A program made the translations under genes and the position numbers. Below the pieces are notes generated by a model. That model was given only the letters and a program-made list of their open reading frames with translations. It was not told where the DNA came from and ran no database searches. Source: Montifringilla adamsi (taxonomy: Eukaryota; Chordata; Aves; Passeriformes; Passeridae). Taken from it: a stretch of DNA of 64,000 nucleotides. Of the stretch, positions 37,001-49,577 are shown in pieces (position 1 is the first letter of the stretch; the number at the start of each line of letters is the position of its first letter). Location of the stretch: positions 4,207,733 to 4,271,732 of the forward strand of contig JAGGNK010011114.1 of assembly GCA_017590115.1 (NCBI GenBank), given 5' to 3'.

Positions 37001-40000
37001 ACTTCCAAAATTCACGAGCTCCTCTGTCCCATCATGTTATCTATTGATACCTCAGATTCTCCTGTCATCACTGCTCTCAATTCCAGGAGAAAAAGCACCC
37101 CAAGTGGGGTGGGGAGTAGGGATGGTGAATTTTCATCATGAGGTTCTGTCAGAGCTTCCTTTCTCTTGTACATACTCTGACTACAGGCCAAAAAATATTC
37201 TTTTGTAAAACAACTACCAAATATTTATTTGGAACATACAAAGACTTCTAGCAATCAAATAAATGAACTGAGAGCTGCTGTGCTTTATGTATTTTTTCCA
37301 GCTAATGGTGTAGAAAAGAAAAATAAAATAAAATAAAATCCATTGTAGTAAGTCCAAACCACAGAACAAACCTCCCTTTCAAGCATAAAATAAGCAAGAT
37401 GCCCTCAGTATTCGTGTAGGAAGAAAAGAGTCTGCACAGACATTGTCTGCTTGTACATGGTACAGAGAACTCCTTGCCACACACAGGCAGTGGGTAGCAC
37501 AGATCTGCCTAATCTAAAGAAGTCACTGTTCTCACTAGAACTGTAGTGAAGCAAAAAATAAAAAAAAAAGGACTTATCCCTACTTCTTCCCTAGTCTAGG
37601 AAGGAAGGAACTATGTAATCCTGTACTGATATTTCTATCAAGTCATCAAGTTTAATTTTCATCTGTCCTATTGTTGGTTCAATTTAATGTTCTTTGCTGA
37701 TTTTCTCCCCTCTGCCTCTTTCACGGTTTCAAAAATATTTTTCCTGCTTCTGTTGCATTACAACGTGAGACACAAGCTCCTTAAATCATAACCTGACTAT
37801 CTGGTAAAGAGACCACAAGATTTGTCAGTTGTCCACCCTCAACCCTCTAATCCCATACTTTTACTGGTATGATGGCTGTTCTCACTACCTTGAGCTCTTT
37901 GGCCTCCTCTATCATAATAAAATCCACATGGATCATCTCCAGCTCTAGCTCTTTTCCTCCTCTTTCCACATTTACCAGGATTACATCCACCTTCCAGCTC
38001 CTACACCTAATTAAATATTCCAGTTGGAGAAAGTTGAATTTTGAGTCATATTTCAGTCACACACACTGCTCTATTCCTCAAGCTTACTCAGCCTTAGTTC
38101 CTCTCAAAAGGAAAAAATGATCACAGGAAACTGTCTGAGAGAAAAGAGTGCTTTAGGAAGGGAAGGTCAGCAAGGTACACAGGGCAAAAATAAACATTTG
38201 CTCTTCTCCCATGCATCCTCCTTGATCCCATTACCCTGTCCAACCATCTGTAGCTCCAGTATTTCCTTCTGTACATCTCATCTAGCCTTCAGCTGCTTTT
38301 ATTCTTTTCAGCAGAAAAGTGATTCTCATTTTCTCACTTATCACCAAAATAATTTGAAAAAAACCCCACTTGTGCCTCTTCAGCCATTTCTTTTAAATCT
38401 CTAGTGTTGTTCAAGCAGTTTCACTCCAACTACAATAACTTTCTCCAGCTCCATTTTCAACCCCCACAATGCAATTAAAACTCTCCATCTACATCTTCCT
38501 TTCCAGACAATCCTCCTGCTCTTGAAATAGGATAAGACACTCATTCTTACTAACTTACTAACCTTACTTACTAATCTTTTCTTATTTTTCCATCACAGAT
38601 CTTCATTCTTCATCAATGCTCTCTCTATTCTCAGGTCTCTCTTTCCTTGGTATGTTGCCTCAGAGATCTCATCTGCAAAACAAGTTCAAGCTCCCATCAC
38701 TGCACTGACTGCTCAGATCTGCGTCTCTGCTCAGGATCTGTCTCCTTATGTTCAAAGAACAGCCTCAGTCTGACATCTTTGTCAATGCTAAGTTGTCAAC
38801 TCACACTAAACGAGACTAAAGCAGAGCTCAGAGCCCTCCACAACTGCTTTTACCACCATGGACCCACCACGTGTCTCTCCAACTCAACACCTGTGCAGCA
38901 CCTCTGACTGTGAACTCTTCCCAGGTCAAGGCAGAGTCTTTCAGAGTTTCCAGTCACCTGTTCAGCTGAAACTGGACTAAAACCGCCAGTTTGTACCTTG
39001 GCCTTCATTATTGTGATATCATTTTTGCTCTGGACAGATGGAAAGTTATCGGTGACGATGAGAGACGGGGAAGACTGACTGGTGATCAAAATCCAAATTT
39101 ACTGTGGACTAATGTCACAGACATATTTTATGAAAAATCCTTTTGCCAGGATCTTTTCTCCTAAGAAGCTGGGAAGCTTCAGCTTCTCCATGTTTTGTTG
39201 TTTTGGAATGTGATTTGGAGAATTGTTTACTCAGCATGTGAAATTGTTTTTACATGATAACCAATGACAGCCACCTGTGTTGAGGCTGTGAGCAGTCACA
39301 AGTTTTTATTATCATTCCTTTCCTTTCCAGCCTTCTGATGGGTTCTTTCTCTCTGTTCTTTTTTGTCTAGTTTTAGTATAGCATTTTAATATAATATAAT
39401 ATCATAATATAATAAATCAACCTTCTGAAACTTGGAGTCAGGATTCTCATCTTTTCCCTCGTCCTGGGACCCTCAAACACAACCACAGACTACATATGCT
39501 TATATACTATTCTAGGGAGGCTAGTAATGTTTTACTACAGTGATTGGGTTGATCATCACATATACATTTTACAACATCTTTTGCTTGCAGAAGTTGATTC
39601 AATCTTCCTTCCTGTCAGACAGTCTTGATTCAGCCTTCAAAGCTCTGTCTGTTTTTGCCAAGGCATCCTGATTATCAGATCTCCTATGCTAATCAGGTCC
39701 AAAATACTCTCTGGAGTGCCCCAAGAGACAGTAACAGACCAGTAATGACTGCAGTTCCAGGTAACCACGCTGCTCCAAGGGTGACACCAAGAAGAGGTGG
39801 ACATCACATATGCAAGATCACTGCTTCCTTCCCTGAGGTGGAAATGACACCAAGCACCCATCCCTCTTCCAGTATGAAGAGACTCTTGTCCCCAACCACA
39901 TGATAGTATTGGTCTCATCCAAAACTTAGCAAATCCAAACTGTAGCACCTCCTCCTAAATGCTGTCTCACTCAGGCTTGGGAGGATCTGCTCAAAACCTG

Positions 40001-43000
40001 CAAAATACTTTCACTTCCTTTGAGTCCTCCAAAGCTTGTGGTAACTGCATCTGTATGAATCCAACAGTGCCTAAGCTGCCAGTGCTTGGAGATCAACACC
40101 TTTTAAAACTGAAGTCATCTTTTCCTACTTTTACTTGTACCCCCTGATTGCTTACACTGGCCTCATAATGATTTTTTTTTTAGTATTTTGGGCAAAAATT
40201 GTTGTTATTCTACATTTTTAATGTAGAAATATGGTTGACCATTTGGTTCTTCTGTGCACTGGAGTTTTACACTAACACACACATAGATAATTAAAATTTC
40301 TTTGCAGACCACTGCTGCTACTGCGATCTTGGATCCAATGAAAATGTTCTGTTAATTAAGACTATTAACACACCAAAATAACTCAATTCCCCTGGATTCA
40401 ACTCAATTTGATCACTAGGAGACCTAACAAACCCAGGACACAAACAGCTAACACTAATCACAGCCATCTTATTTCCACCAGCACAAACACAGCCCACATG
40501 GAAACTTTCCTCACACTGCTAAATACTGGATGCTAATGGCTGCTACCATTCCCATCCTACTCCAGGAAGAGTGTTAGTCTCCTCTTCTTGAAATGGCTAA
40601 TCACCAGTTTATTAATTAATACAAGCAACATGCTTTGCTAATCTTAAAGACACCTGGTAGTACAGCCACATATACAATTTATAAATGAAGTTGCTTATGG
40701 ATGCAAGGTTTTGACAAAATGACAGAAAATTCACTGTATCATTATCTTCTCTCTGGTCTCCTCAGCAGCCCAGAAGTTTCACCAGAAAGGAGGATGTGGT
40801 TTTTTCTAATGACTAAGGGTCTAAAGTCACAAAAACAATACACACTTGAGAATCGGTGCTTTCATTAACAAATACTCTTACTCAATGTCGAGTGTCTTGT
40901 GAAACATCTCCTGTTGACAGCAATCTCAGCTAGGGTTGCATGGCATTTAGTCCTTTCTCCCACAAAGCAGTTGCCCTGTACAACCTGCATGAAACAACAG
41001 CAACCAGACCCCTACAAAACATCCCAGAAAGCCAGAACAAAGTTACAGTTCCCCAACTGCAACCACAGGCACTTAGGGCCCCACAGACCATTTCTTCACT
41101 GTGGATAAAACACCTGGTGGAGAAACCTTAGCTTTTCTGCCTCAATAGACAGTAGACATGCCAAAATTGTTCCTGTGAAGCTGCACAGGATCTGTTAAAG
41201 CACACAGATACTGGATAGAATTTCCAAACAAAGAGTTCCTTCACATCATTTAGCCTTAACAGAGAAGTAGAACCCACGCCAGCAGTTCCACCCAGGAGCA
41301 AACCATGGTGTACTTCAAAAGGACAACAACACACAGGTATTAAGAAGCCACATGTGTCCAACTCCTCCTCATGGAGACTGTCCTTGCAGCCCCCCTGGCA
41401 CCATGACCCTGATGTCTGCACTCCATACATTTACACAGGACACAAAGCAACACCAGCTACAGAAACCATGACTAGACAAGAATCACACCAACCAGTCCTG
41501 ACATCTAAGTTTCACAGCAGCAAAAAATAAATTCCATTGCCTCGAAGGAGGACAAAAGAGTTAAATTTCACTCCCAAATGCCAATTCACCAGAACAGCTT
41601 TTAGCTGCTGCCACAGCATCTCCCCAGGTTGCCAATCTTGTCAAGTAAGCCAGGCTGCTGGAGGAAAGAGAGCTTCCTGCCTGCAGTAACACAGCCGGTC
41701 CTGCAGCTCCAGGAATGAGAAAGCACAGCTGTGACACCCAGCCCATGAACACCTACCACCTCCTGTCACCATGCTGCTGGAAACCTTCATCCCCCAAGCA
41801 GAGACAAGCATCTGCTAACACAACATTCTATTTCTCCTGGCCTCTTTGCACATTCAGCTAAGCTCTGCCTGACTCAACAATGAGGGAAAAAATAGCATCT
41901 TGTCACTCTCCAAGTGAAAGGAAAGCAGTTTCACTGAGAAGTCTTGAGTAGGCTGTGGCTAAGCTGTCAAAGCAGACAATAACATCCATGTATCTCAGCC
42001 CTCCATACCTCCATGCACCTTCTCTGACAGGACTTAAAAGACAAGTCTCCAGAGTCACCAAACTTTGGTACTTCCTTCTCCTCCCACACCTCAGGGTCAG
42101 CTTTTGGCATGTTCTCCTCCATATGATGCAGAGCTGCTCATTGTTCTGCCAAGGAGCAGCAAAAAGAACTATGCTGAGATTTACTTTCAAAGCCCATGCT
42201 TTAACCAGAAATTAAGAACGAGCATGAGAAACAGCAAAAAATGCCTGAGCTCCCTTGCCAGACAGGCAACAGATTTCTTGTTCAGTCCTGAGGAAATAAT
42301 TTCACTGCTGTATTACTCTCTCATCTCATAAAACAGAGATGCTTGTAAAGGTGCTCAGAACTACAATCAAGCAGTGTAGCTGCACAGCTTCATGCTCCTA
42401 TTACAGCATCAGTCATATGTCAGGTTTGGGCAGATACTTAGTCTTGAGGCAAGTAACTTCTAGTTACTTCTAGTACTTCTCCCTGGGGATCACAAAGCAA
42501 CACTTCACTGCCTATGCTGCAGGCTGGGACACCGACCAGCAGCTCAGGTACTTTCCAAACCACACATCACATTTTCCTGCTCAACAGCCCTGAAGTGGTT
42601 TTCCTTCCATGCCCAAGTAAGTTTACAAGTGCTCAAATCCAAGTAAACAGTTCTTGTTGACAAAGCCCAACCAAAAGAGTGGAAGAACCCAAAGGGGGCA
42701 AGTTAAGTAAAGCTGTTCAAAGTGCAAAGAGTAACTGGAACAGTTGATGGCAGCTGCTCCACCTCTAATCTTGCAATATCAGCAGAGTCACTAACAAACA
42801 TAGCACATTATTTTCTGGGCACAAGGAAAGATGCCATAAAATGGGAACACAGATTACAGAAAGACAGAAAAGTCTCCTTGAAATACACCAGATTTTTCCT
42901 CACAAATAGGGAATGAAGCTTACTTAATTAAAAATCTGAGAGAAGCTGGGTAAACATCTCAACACATGGCAGAGAGAATAAAAAAAGCATCCCACCATCA

Positions 43001-46000
43001 CAAGCATTTCCTAAAATTGCTACAGCAATCCACTAAAACTGTCACAACTACTAAGGAAATGAGAGTATTAAGGATCAGAAGTTGTAGACTAAAAACCACA
43101 ACTAAACAACAGCAAAACCCAAATCCATGGAGTGGACAGTAGAGACTGACATATTGCTGGCTGGAGCAAAATCTTCCCTCCAGGCTTTTTTTATTTTATT
43201 GGTTATTAATACTATCTCAAGTGAAACTATGTAAAAAATACCAATCATGTTGCCAACTGTTGATGGCATGCAGCATCTTTTTGACAAAATCCATCATTAG
43301 CAGCATGGGAACTACCAATTTCCAAAACAAACTAGGCAGTAGAATTTAGGATGTGGAAACACAAATTTAATGAGGTCATACCGTGCAAAGCCTACATATC
43401 AGACAAAGGAAGCTGCCCTTTTCCTGACCCTTCTACAGTAGTCAATCCACAAAGCTGCAACCAACTCAGTCTATGCACACCAAGAAACATCTGCAAAAGC
43501 TGCACTTTGAACCATCCAAGGTACCAGTAGCATTCCATGAACACTCACTCCCACCTGTCATCATTCATGAACCAGAATCATGTCCATCTCTTGCCAAGTA
43601 TTGGTATTTCCACCAGCCTGAAAGGTGAGCACAGGATTTTTTTCCTGCATACAGAGAGACTCAATTAATACCTGTTAAATAAAATCCTACCATTTAACTG
43701 AGCAAGAAGATAAATGAAATTACATCATTGAAGTGATCACCCTCCTCAGCTGACAGGGTATTCATGAAGCCAATCTGTTCTGATGCGACTAGAGGCTTAC
43801 TTCAGCAGTTCAAGCCAATCCAAAGCCCTTGGAAGACCAGATTCCTTACTGATCCATGGACTGCTGAACACCTGCAGCCAGCTCTGGCACCAAGCTTGCA
43901 GCAATCTCACACTTACTTGCTAACTGAACTGCTGAGCAAACTCGTAACCAGCTATAACCTGCAGCACCACAACCACAAAACCAAAAGGAAAAGCCCATGC
44001 TAAATATTTCAAAGCATTGTTCCACAAGAATTTGTCAGTGGTGGTGCCAATTTAAATAGCTCACATGCACACTCAGAACAAGATGAATCTGATCAGGAAC
44101 TAATCTGTGTTCAAAACAGCCCTTTCACCATTGTTTTCCTTCAACCCAGACCAACACCCTAGCCCAGTCCACTGTATACTGTTTTGTACAACTGAGGAGG
44201 GTTAGGAAGCACCAAGTAGGAGCCTATTCAGCTGTTTTTTTCTCAGGAACACTTCTTTTGTGAAAAATTTATGGCCTTCCTTTTAGCACACTACATCACT
44301 TTCCCAGTTTACACATGTGGTGATTTCTAGAGCCATCCCTTGGATTGGAGCAGCACCTTCCATCAAGCAAGATCCTGCCAGACCTTGATCTGAACACCTC
44401 AAGACACAGAAACCAGTCAGATTTCAAAACTCCTGCTGCACGTACAGCTTTATGGAATTCATTACCAAGTGGGAGCCCTTTCACTGCACACATTACAAAA
44501 ACAAGTTACTGAATAACAGGTGGCTTGCAGCCAACTGTAAACGCCTCCAGCAATGGCCATTTCACCCACCTGGAGATGACCTGCCCTGATTTACCTCCAC
44601 CTCATGAACTGAAAGTGCCACCAGCCACTGACAACTGCTACACTGCCCAGAGTTTAACCCTCCCTTAAGGATCAGAATCTCAATCTGCTTGGAAACACTG
44701 AAGGTAGGGTATAACCAGCGTTTCCAGGCAAGTTCCCTTTGTGCCCCTTAACACCATGTGTGCAAAGCATCAGCAGATGTACCACAAAGCATCTTTTTCT
44801 GCAGGACTGGAGGAAAGAGACTTCACAGGAACAACCACAGCTTTCCAGTTTTCTTTAAGCACTTTAAGCCAAAACCTAGCAGCAGCACTGAGTGGAAAGT
44901 GCCAGCTCAACAGATACATAAAAATGCAGGAGCTGAAAGGCACAGCAGCCAAAAGGAATATACGAGGACTGTGGGCTAACCCCAGCAGGCAGCTCAACCT
45001 GCACAGCCCCTTGCTCGCACCCCCAGTGCGACTGGGGAGAGAAATGGGAGTTTAAAAGTGAAAAAAAACTCAAGGGTTGAGATTATAACAGTTTAACAGG
45101 GAAAGCACAAGCCATCATCCACGGCTTCCATCAGCAGGCAGGTGTTCACCATCTCCAGGAAAGAAGGGCTCTGTCAGGCATAACAGTGACTTGGAAGACA
45201 AATGCAGTAATTCCGAACAGCCCCCTTCCTCCTTCTTTTCCCAGCTTTCATTGCTGACCATGACTTCTGTGGTGCCCTCCCAAGTCCTCATGCACCCCAA
45301 GCCCATCTGCTGTCAGGGAGGGATGACAAACAAAAAAGGCCTTGGGGTGTGTAAGCCAATGCAAAACAAGCAACCAGTGCAAAACATTGCTATGTTAAAT
45401 TAATTCTGTCCCAGATTAGTACCAATACATTTACTTGATAAAAGCATTTTCAATTAAAAAAAAAAAAAAAAACAACAAAAACTTATTCAGGACAAGTAAC
45501 AGAATAGCCTTTTAAAGATAAAAGAGACTGTGAGGAAAAACTTTCTTTCAACCTGCTCAGCAAAAAATACTGATGTTAACCCTGCCTTGGGATGCATTGC
45601 CACATCTTCTGTGCTATGGGTATTGCTTACTGCTAAACACCAATCTGAGTAAACACTTGCTTTTTCACATGACTGCTGTTAGAGATAACAGTGAATCACT
45701 GCATTTAGAGTTCCCCAAGTCTCTTTGCTGGCAATAAAGCCAGTTTTAAACTTCTTGTCCTCTCCTGGCACAGCCTTCTCTTACACAAGACATTCATATC
45801 CTCTCCATTGTGCTAATCACTTCTTGTGGGGTGCCACTAACCCAGACCACTAAAATAATACAGACAAACAAACCACACACAACAAAACAAAAAAGACAAA
45901 AGCATATATGCCATAAGGATGTTAATGTTTTCACACACAGAGCTCCTAGCTTTCTGATGTATTCCCAGGATATCCTGAGTTAGCATTCAATAGTTAAAAA

Positions 46001-49000
46001 AATCTATTTTCTTGCATACCAGACTGTTTATTTTGTTAATTACAGGCAGGCAGTGGAAAGGGCAGTGTATGCCATACATGACCAAACCACATCACATCAC
46101 ACCACACTTTGAGAATTCCCACTCCAGGTGCTAATAATAAGCTTTGGATAGATGACCTGATGATGTTCTATATGGCACTTCTCCAGAAAAACAGTAAGTC
46201 TTTAGAAACTACTCAGACTAAAATCTTTCAATACAAACAGCACAGGACAATACCAGGTTTTATTTTTTTGGTCTTCCATCTCAACTCTGTAGGGGACAGG
46301 ATATCCAGCACTAGTCAGGACAAGATGGGTCCACAGACAGGCAGTGGAATTGCTGTTTAATACAATTAATTTTAATTCAGATAACAAGCAACACAGCTAT
46401 GCATGCTATTAGTTACACAAGTAATTGTCAGAGACTGAGACTTGGATGGCTGGGGCCAAGAAGCAACTGTCCATTTTACCTCATTTTATCACCAAAACAT
46501 TAAGGTACAGACTTTTCAACATATTCAAGAACTTTTTCCTGCTGCTGCAAACAAGGTGAGCTGAAAGTTTATCCAATCCAGCTTTTGCCTTTGCCGAACC
46601 TACTGAGCAGAGCAGGCAAGGCAGTTTTCCCACCTGCAGCATCAGTGGGCTGAGCTTAAAAGGACTAACAGCTTCTGACGGGGGTGACTACAGGAATTCT
46701 GACTAAACCTGGCACAGGCACGAAGTGAGCATTGCAACCCTTTCTTACACTGTTATTTTCAGGAAACATTTCAAGCAGCAACTGAAACGGGCTGGTGAGC
46801 TCAAAGCAGTAACAGGCACTTGAGCTATTTAACATCTCAATACTCTGCTTGTTACTGACCCATGTGTATGTGCCCACGTGCACTTGCATGAGTGTGTAGA
46901 AAAGGGGTAGTAGGAGAAAATTAATTTCAAAAATGATCAAGCTTTGTTGGTATCAAAAAGAGTAATAAAAAATACCATAATTATTCTTTTCAGTAACAGC
47001 TAGACATTTTTTGAGACTACCAGAAGTAATCAGGCACCAACCTCATGTCAAACACAGGTAGCATACCACTTTAAGTCATAATTACATGGCTTACAAATGC
47101 ACAATTGCAAAATACTCCATTTTCTTGATACTCTTGGCTGGTTGCTCCAGGCTCACTCATGCACAGAAGAGATTATACCTAGATTAACTACTTATGCTAC
47201 AAAATGTCCCCAGAATCACAGACAGCACATTTGACAATGATCCTTCACTCTCACAAGTAAATGAAGCAATGGGGTTTTCAGATGACTGAGCATAAAGAAG
47301 CAAGATGAACTCCTAACCCACACACGCAAGGGCACATATGAAAATAAGCCTAGAACTGTGTTATCTGTGCTTAGCTGTGAAGCAACCGGGCTTGGCAGAG
47401 CAGGCTGTGCTGTTTAATGGGGCCTGCACAGCGCAGCACCCTAAGCAATATTTCTGTCTCATTGCAGGTTGCTGGCCACAGGAGCAGACCTGCCACGGAG
47501 CACATGAAGAGGCAGAAGAGCAGACACGAGGCACGGCAGCCACGCGTGCAGCACATCACCCAGCCACACACCACACCTGAGCCAGGGAGCAGCACAGCCC
47601 TCTGCAAACACCGCTCCTGCCCTCGCCAAAAAAGGCAGGTTTTGATTTCCAAACCTCTCACGAGGGGAAAATCCAGTGCTGGAATGGGATGAGGGAAGAG
47701 GACCCTTGAAAAAACATCAGGAACCTGAATGACACAGGCAAGAAGAAATGCACAGCACTGATAACCCAGGATGCCTGAGCAACCCAAATTCAGGGAAAGG
47801 TCATCTTTTCCTTCCCAAACTCCTTTGGGTATGCAAAAGAGGTGAAGAGCCTGCACTCTGATCACTTATTCCCATGTAAAGATGTAAACCTTGCTTTTCA
47901 CAGCAGACAGGAGGAGTAAGGATGTGCAAGGAGAGAAGAAGCCAACATGGGAATAAATTCAGACCTTCTACAACAATCGTCTACTCCCACCCACCCACAG
48001 CATTACTGTAGCTGTACCTTTTGTTGTGGTCAGAGGAAATATTCTTCCTTCTTCTCTTGCCTCCATATGTATTTCCAAAGATCTCAGTTTTACTGTAATA
48101 GATGCATATTTCACATCTACCTACTTAATCCTAAATACTAAGTCTGTCTCTGAAGATACCCAGGAATTGCCTTAGCAATCTCTACTTCTTTATTGCAAAA
48201 CGCACTCATCTTAAACAAACGCAAACAATGCCCTTCGGGAACAGATTTAGGAAGAGGAATAATAATAGGAATTAGATATTAGGAGGAAGTTCTTTGCTGT
48301 GAGGGTAGGGAAGCACTGGAACAGGTTTACCAGGGAACTTGTGGATGCTCCACCCTTGGGAATGTTCAAGGTCAGGATGGATGGGGCTCTGAGCAATCTG
48401 GTCTAGTGGACTATATCCCTGCCCATGGCAGGGAGATTGGAACAAGATTATCTTTAAGACTTGTTCCAACCCAAACCATTCTAAAATTATATGAAATAAA
48501 TTTTAAGTTCCTTATCACTCAGCACAGTTTCTTAATAAAGCTCTTCCCAGACTTACAGTTTTACACAGTTTCCTGGACACGTGAACTGAGGAGGCATCAG
48601 GTTTCTTAATGTCTCCTACTGAGGTACTTCACAAAGTTAAGCAAGTACTGCCAACCCAAAACATCCATCACTGGATACCTGGGGTGTATAATACTGGATA
48701 TTCCCTCACTGTCCATGCCCAGCACCTACACACAGTGAGCTGGCGTGGGAAATGTGTGTAACTCGTCGAGTCCAAGTGGTGCATGGAAGCCCCTGAGAAC
48801 ATAAGCCACGGTGGAGTTCAGCATCACTCTCACCATTCCTACCGCTCCATAGCCTCGTACTCCTCACTGGAAATATTCCAGAACCATCTGGACGCAATCC
48901 TGTGCCATGTGCTCTGAGACGACCCTGCCCGAGCAGGGAGGCTGGACCAGATGACCCCACTGTGGTCCCTTCCAACCCGACCCGTTCAGCGATTCTGCAC

Positions 49001-49577
49001 TTACTCTCCACCTATGCGAGTCATAAGTGCATCATCTGACTGACACAATTCCCCTCCACCCAAATACTTCACCACTGACCGAACCAAGTCATTTACCACA
49101 ACCCCAGCGTCCCCACTCCTCGGTCACCCCGTGGCTCTCCCAACAAACGCCACCCGCGTCCCCGGAGCGAGGAACCCACGGCGGGGCTCGGTCCCAGCCT
49201 GGGCTCGATGGTCTCGGGGATCTTTTCCAAGCTAATGGATTCTGTGCAAACAGCCGCCGCGCATCACTGCCCTGGCACCGCGGCACCCCTGCCCTGCCCA
49301 CGCCGGCTCCTGGGGGCTTTGTCCCGGGCACACCGACCCTGCCCCGGCGAGGACGGGGGTCCTCGGCCGCCGCCAACCCGGCTCCGAACCGGGTGGGAAG
49401 CGAGCGGCGGAGCCGTGCCCTGCCCGCGGAACCGGCCTGAGCCCCGGGAGCGGCGTTAAAGGGCGAACCGGCGGCCGGCCCTCCCTCGGTCCCTGACTCA
49501 CCGACGGAGAGGGTGGCGGCGGCGATCAGCAGCCACGCCGCGCAGGGCCGCCCCGCGCTCCCTCCGCCCGCCGCCAT
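18962..49577 (-). CDS. MPZL1: MPZL1, myelin protein zero-like 1 (complete, 6 coding exons)
   Basis: MPZL1 (PZR) is a type I surface glycoprotein that recruits the phosphatase SHP2 after tyrosine phosphorylation. The coding exons, 5' to 3', are 49577-49502, 35265-35105, 31997-31784, 27877-27745, 24453-24348 and 19063-18962. Phases agree and give 263 residues (269 in human). Residues 1-25 are a signal peptide. The V-type Ig domain has Cys51 and Cys128, the latter in DNGTYIC. N43 and N123 are NGT sequons. Residues about 158-184 form the membrane helix, followed by basic RKNNSKKR. The tail has two ITIMs, VIYAQL (Tyr235) and VVYADI (Tyr257). The 14-kb first intron and several kb of other introns are normal for this gene. 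Confidence 0.97.
24348..24453 (-). CDS. MPZL1: MPZL1 coding exon 5 (cytoplasmic tail)
   Basis: The exon encodes CSTSESLMSPVKQAP, SDTEGLV and ARSHQ, a close match to the human tail. Two AGs lie six bases apart at the acceptor. The upstream one gives the human-like CSTSES reading. The donor is GTAAAC. Confidence 0.93.
24503..24567 (-). promoter_or_regulatory. MPZL1: Long pyrimidine tract upstream of MPZL1 exon 5
   Basis: On the MPZL1 sense strand this is a run of about 65 bases made almost only of T with scattered C and G. It lies 50-114 bases before the exon 5 acceptor. Such tracts can bind PTB or U2AF-like factors, but it may also be a plain poly(A)-derived microsatellite. Confidence 0.4.
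27745..27877 (-). CDS. MPZL1: MPZL1 coding exon 4 (transmembrane)
   Basis: The exon encodes residues 151-194, with the single membrane helix (about IATVAGIAIG to VVCLVI) and the basic stop-transfer RKNNSKKR. It ends two bases into Gly195 before GTAAGA. Confidence 0.95.
28826..28980 (-). mobile_element. CR1 LINE fragment abutting an ERV-like repeat
   Basis: A diverged reverse-orientation CR1 piece (GTCTAGTCCAAAACCCCTGC, then AGCAGGGCCAAGTAGCACAG and CAAGGATGGGAGACTCTTCA). It stops abruptly where the TGTCATGG repeat begins at 28981, which suggests the later element inserted into it. Confidence 0.75.
28981..29575 (+). mobile_element. ERV/LTR-derived repeat
   Basis: The repeat begins TGTCATGGTTTGACAG, like the end of a bird LTR. 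It contains a section I remember as a dispersed passerine repeat (AACAGAATCAGAGGAGGATA, CTTCATGAACTTCTCCAGAA, CCACGGGGTGCAGTCCTCCA). The right boundary is uncertain. I see no open retroviral gene. The family assignment is from memory and the strand is tentative. Confidence 0.5.
31784..31997 (-). CDS. MPZL1: MPZL1 coding exon 3 (Ig domain, second half)
   Basis: The exon follows GGCTGCAG and encodes residues 80-150, including FKDRITWAGDLNKKDASI, DNGTYICDVKNPPDIVV and VRVVEK. The second Ig cysteine is in YICDV. The donor is GTATTC, after one base of Asp151. Confidence 0.97.
34201..34230. repeat. Perfect 13-bp inverted repeat
   Basis: The arms GAGCAGAGATGGT (34201-34213) and ACCATCTCTGCTC (34218-34230) are exact reverse complements around a TTTG loop. 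It lies in MPZL1 intron 2. Confidence 0.95.
35105..35265 (-). CDS. MPZL1: MPZL1 coding exon 2 (Ig domain, first half)
   Basis: The acceptor is CATGCAG. The exon encodes residues 26-79, including VNTPEEMFVENGT, the first Ig cysteine in KLPCTF, and VSWSFQPEGA. It ends in phase 0 before GTAAGC, the same split as in the human gene. Confidence 0.97.
36332..36361. repeat. Perfect 11-bp inverted repeat
   Basis: The arms CATTTCTCCTG (36332-36342) and CAGGAGAAATG (36351-36361) are exact reverse complements around an 8-base loop. It lies about 130 bases left of the forward LTR-like repeat. Confidence 0.95.
36492..36793 (+). mobile_element. LTR-like repeat, copy 1 (forward)
   Basis: This stretch of about 300 bases starts TGTTGCACTTTGGACCTGAT and has AATAAA followed about 50 bases later by a CTCAGTCCCCCTGTCTCTC end, which is typical LTR R/U5 architecture. 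It matches, in reverse complement, the interrupted copy at 39.05-39.70 kb. No internal retroviral genes are present. Confidence 0.65.
39046..39705 (-). mobile_element. LTR-like repeat, copy 2 (reverse, interrupted)
   Basis: The two halves, 39046-39112 and 39488-39705, together form the reverse complement of the 36.5-kb repeat. They are separated by a 375-base solo LTR. Shared words include GGACCTGATTAGCATA, AATCAGGATGCCTTGGCAA and GTAGTAAAACATTACTAGCC when read on the minus strand. Confidence 0.7.
39113..39487 (+). mobile_element. Solo ERV LTR nested in copy 2
   Basis: This 375-base unit begins TGTCACAGACATATTTTATG and ends CACAACCACA (TG...CA). It has AATAAA at 39411-39416 and then TTCTGAAACTTGGAGTCAGG. 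It is flanked by GACTA (39107-39111 and 39488-39492), a target-site duplication. The sequence resembles a common passerine ERV LTR as I remember it. No viral gene remains. Confidence 0.82.
48252..48500 (+). mobile_element. CR1 LINE fragment
   Basis: Forward CR1 3' end: AGGAGGAAGTTCTTTGCTGT, AGGAACTTGTGGATGCTCC-like text, and a final CTTGTTCCAACCCAAACCAT followed by TCTAAAATTATATG. It lies in MPZL1 intron 1. Confidence 0.9.
48862..49000 (+). mobile_element. CR1 LINE fragment
   Basis: Forward CR1 end with CTGGACGCAATCCTGTGCCA, GGAGGCTGGACCAGATGACC and GGTCCCTTCCAACCCGACCC, then GTTCAGCGATTCTGCAC. It lies just upstream of the MPZL1 CpG island in coordinate terms. Confidence 0.9.

Larger units (their letters stand above)
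19064..49501 (-). other. MPZL1: MPZL1 introns 1-5
   Basis: Intron 1 is 35266-49501, intron 2 is 31998-35104, intron 3 is 27878-31783, intron 4 is 24454-27744 and intron 5 is 19064-24347. They contain the ERV and CR1 pieces listed separately, poly-T or poly-A tracts (about 23084-23115, 24503-24567, 26238-26270, 45455-45480) and two perfect hairpins. I found no convincing nested gene on either strand. Many frames of 60-110 codons occur, but they lack domains and splice context. Confidence 0.75.

Noticed and set aside
36800..39045. Internal retroviral genes between the two LTR-like repeats
   Set aside because: The repeats are in opposite orientation, so they are not the two LTRs of one provirus. 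No gag, pol or env-like frame is visible between them.
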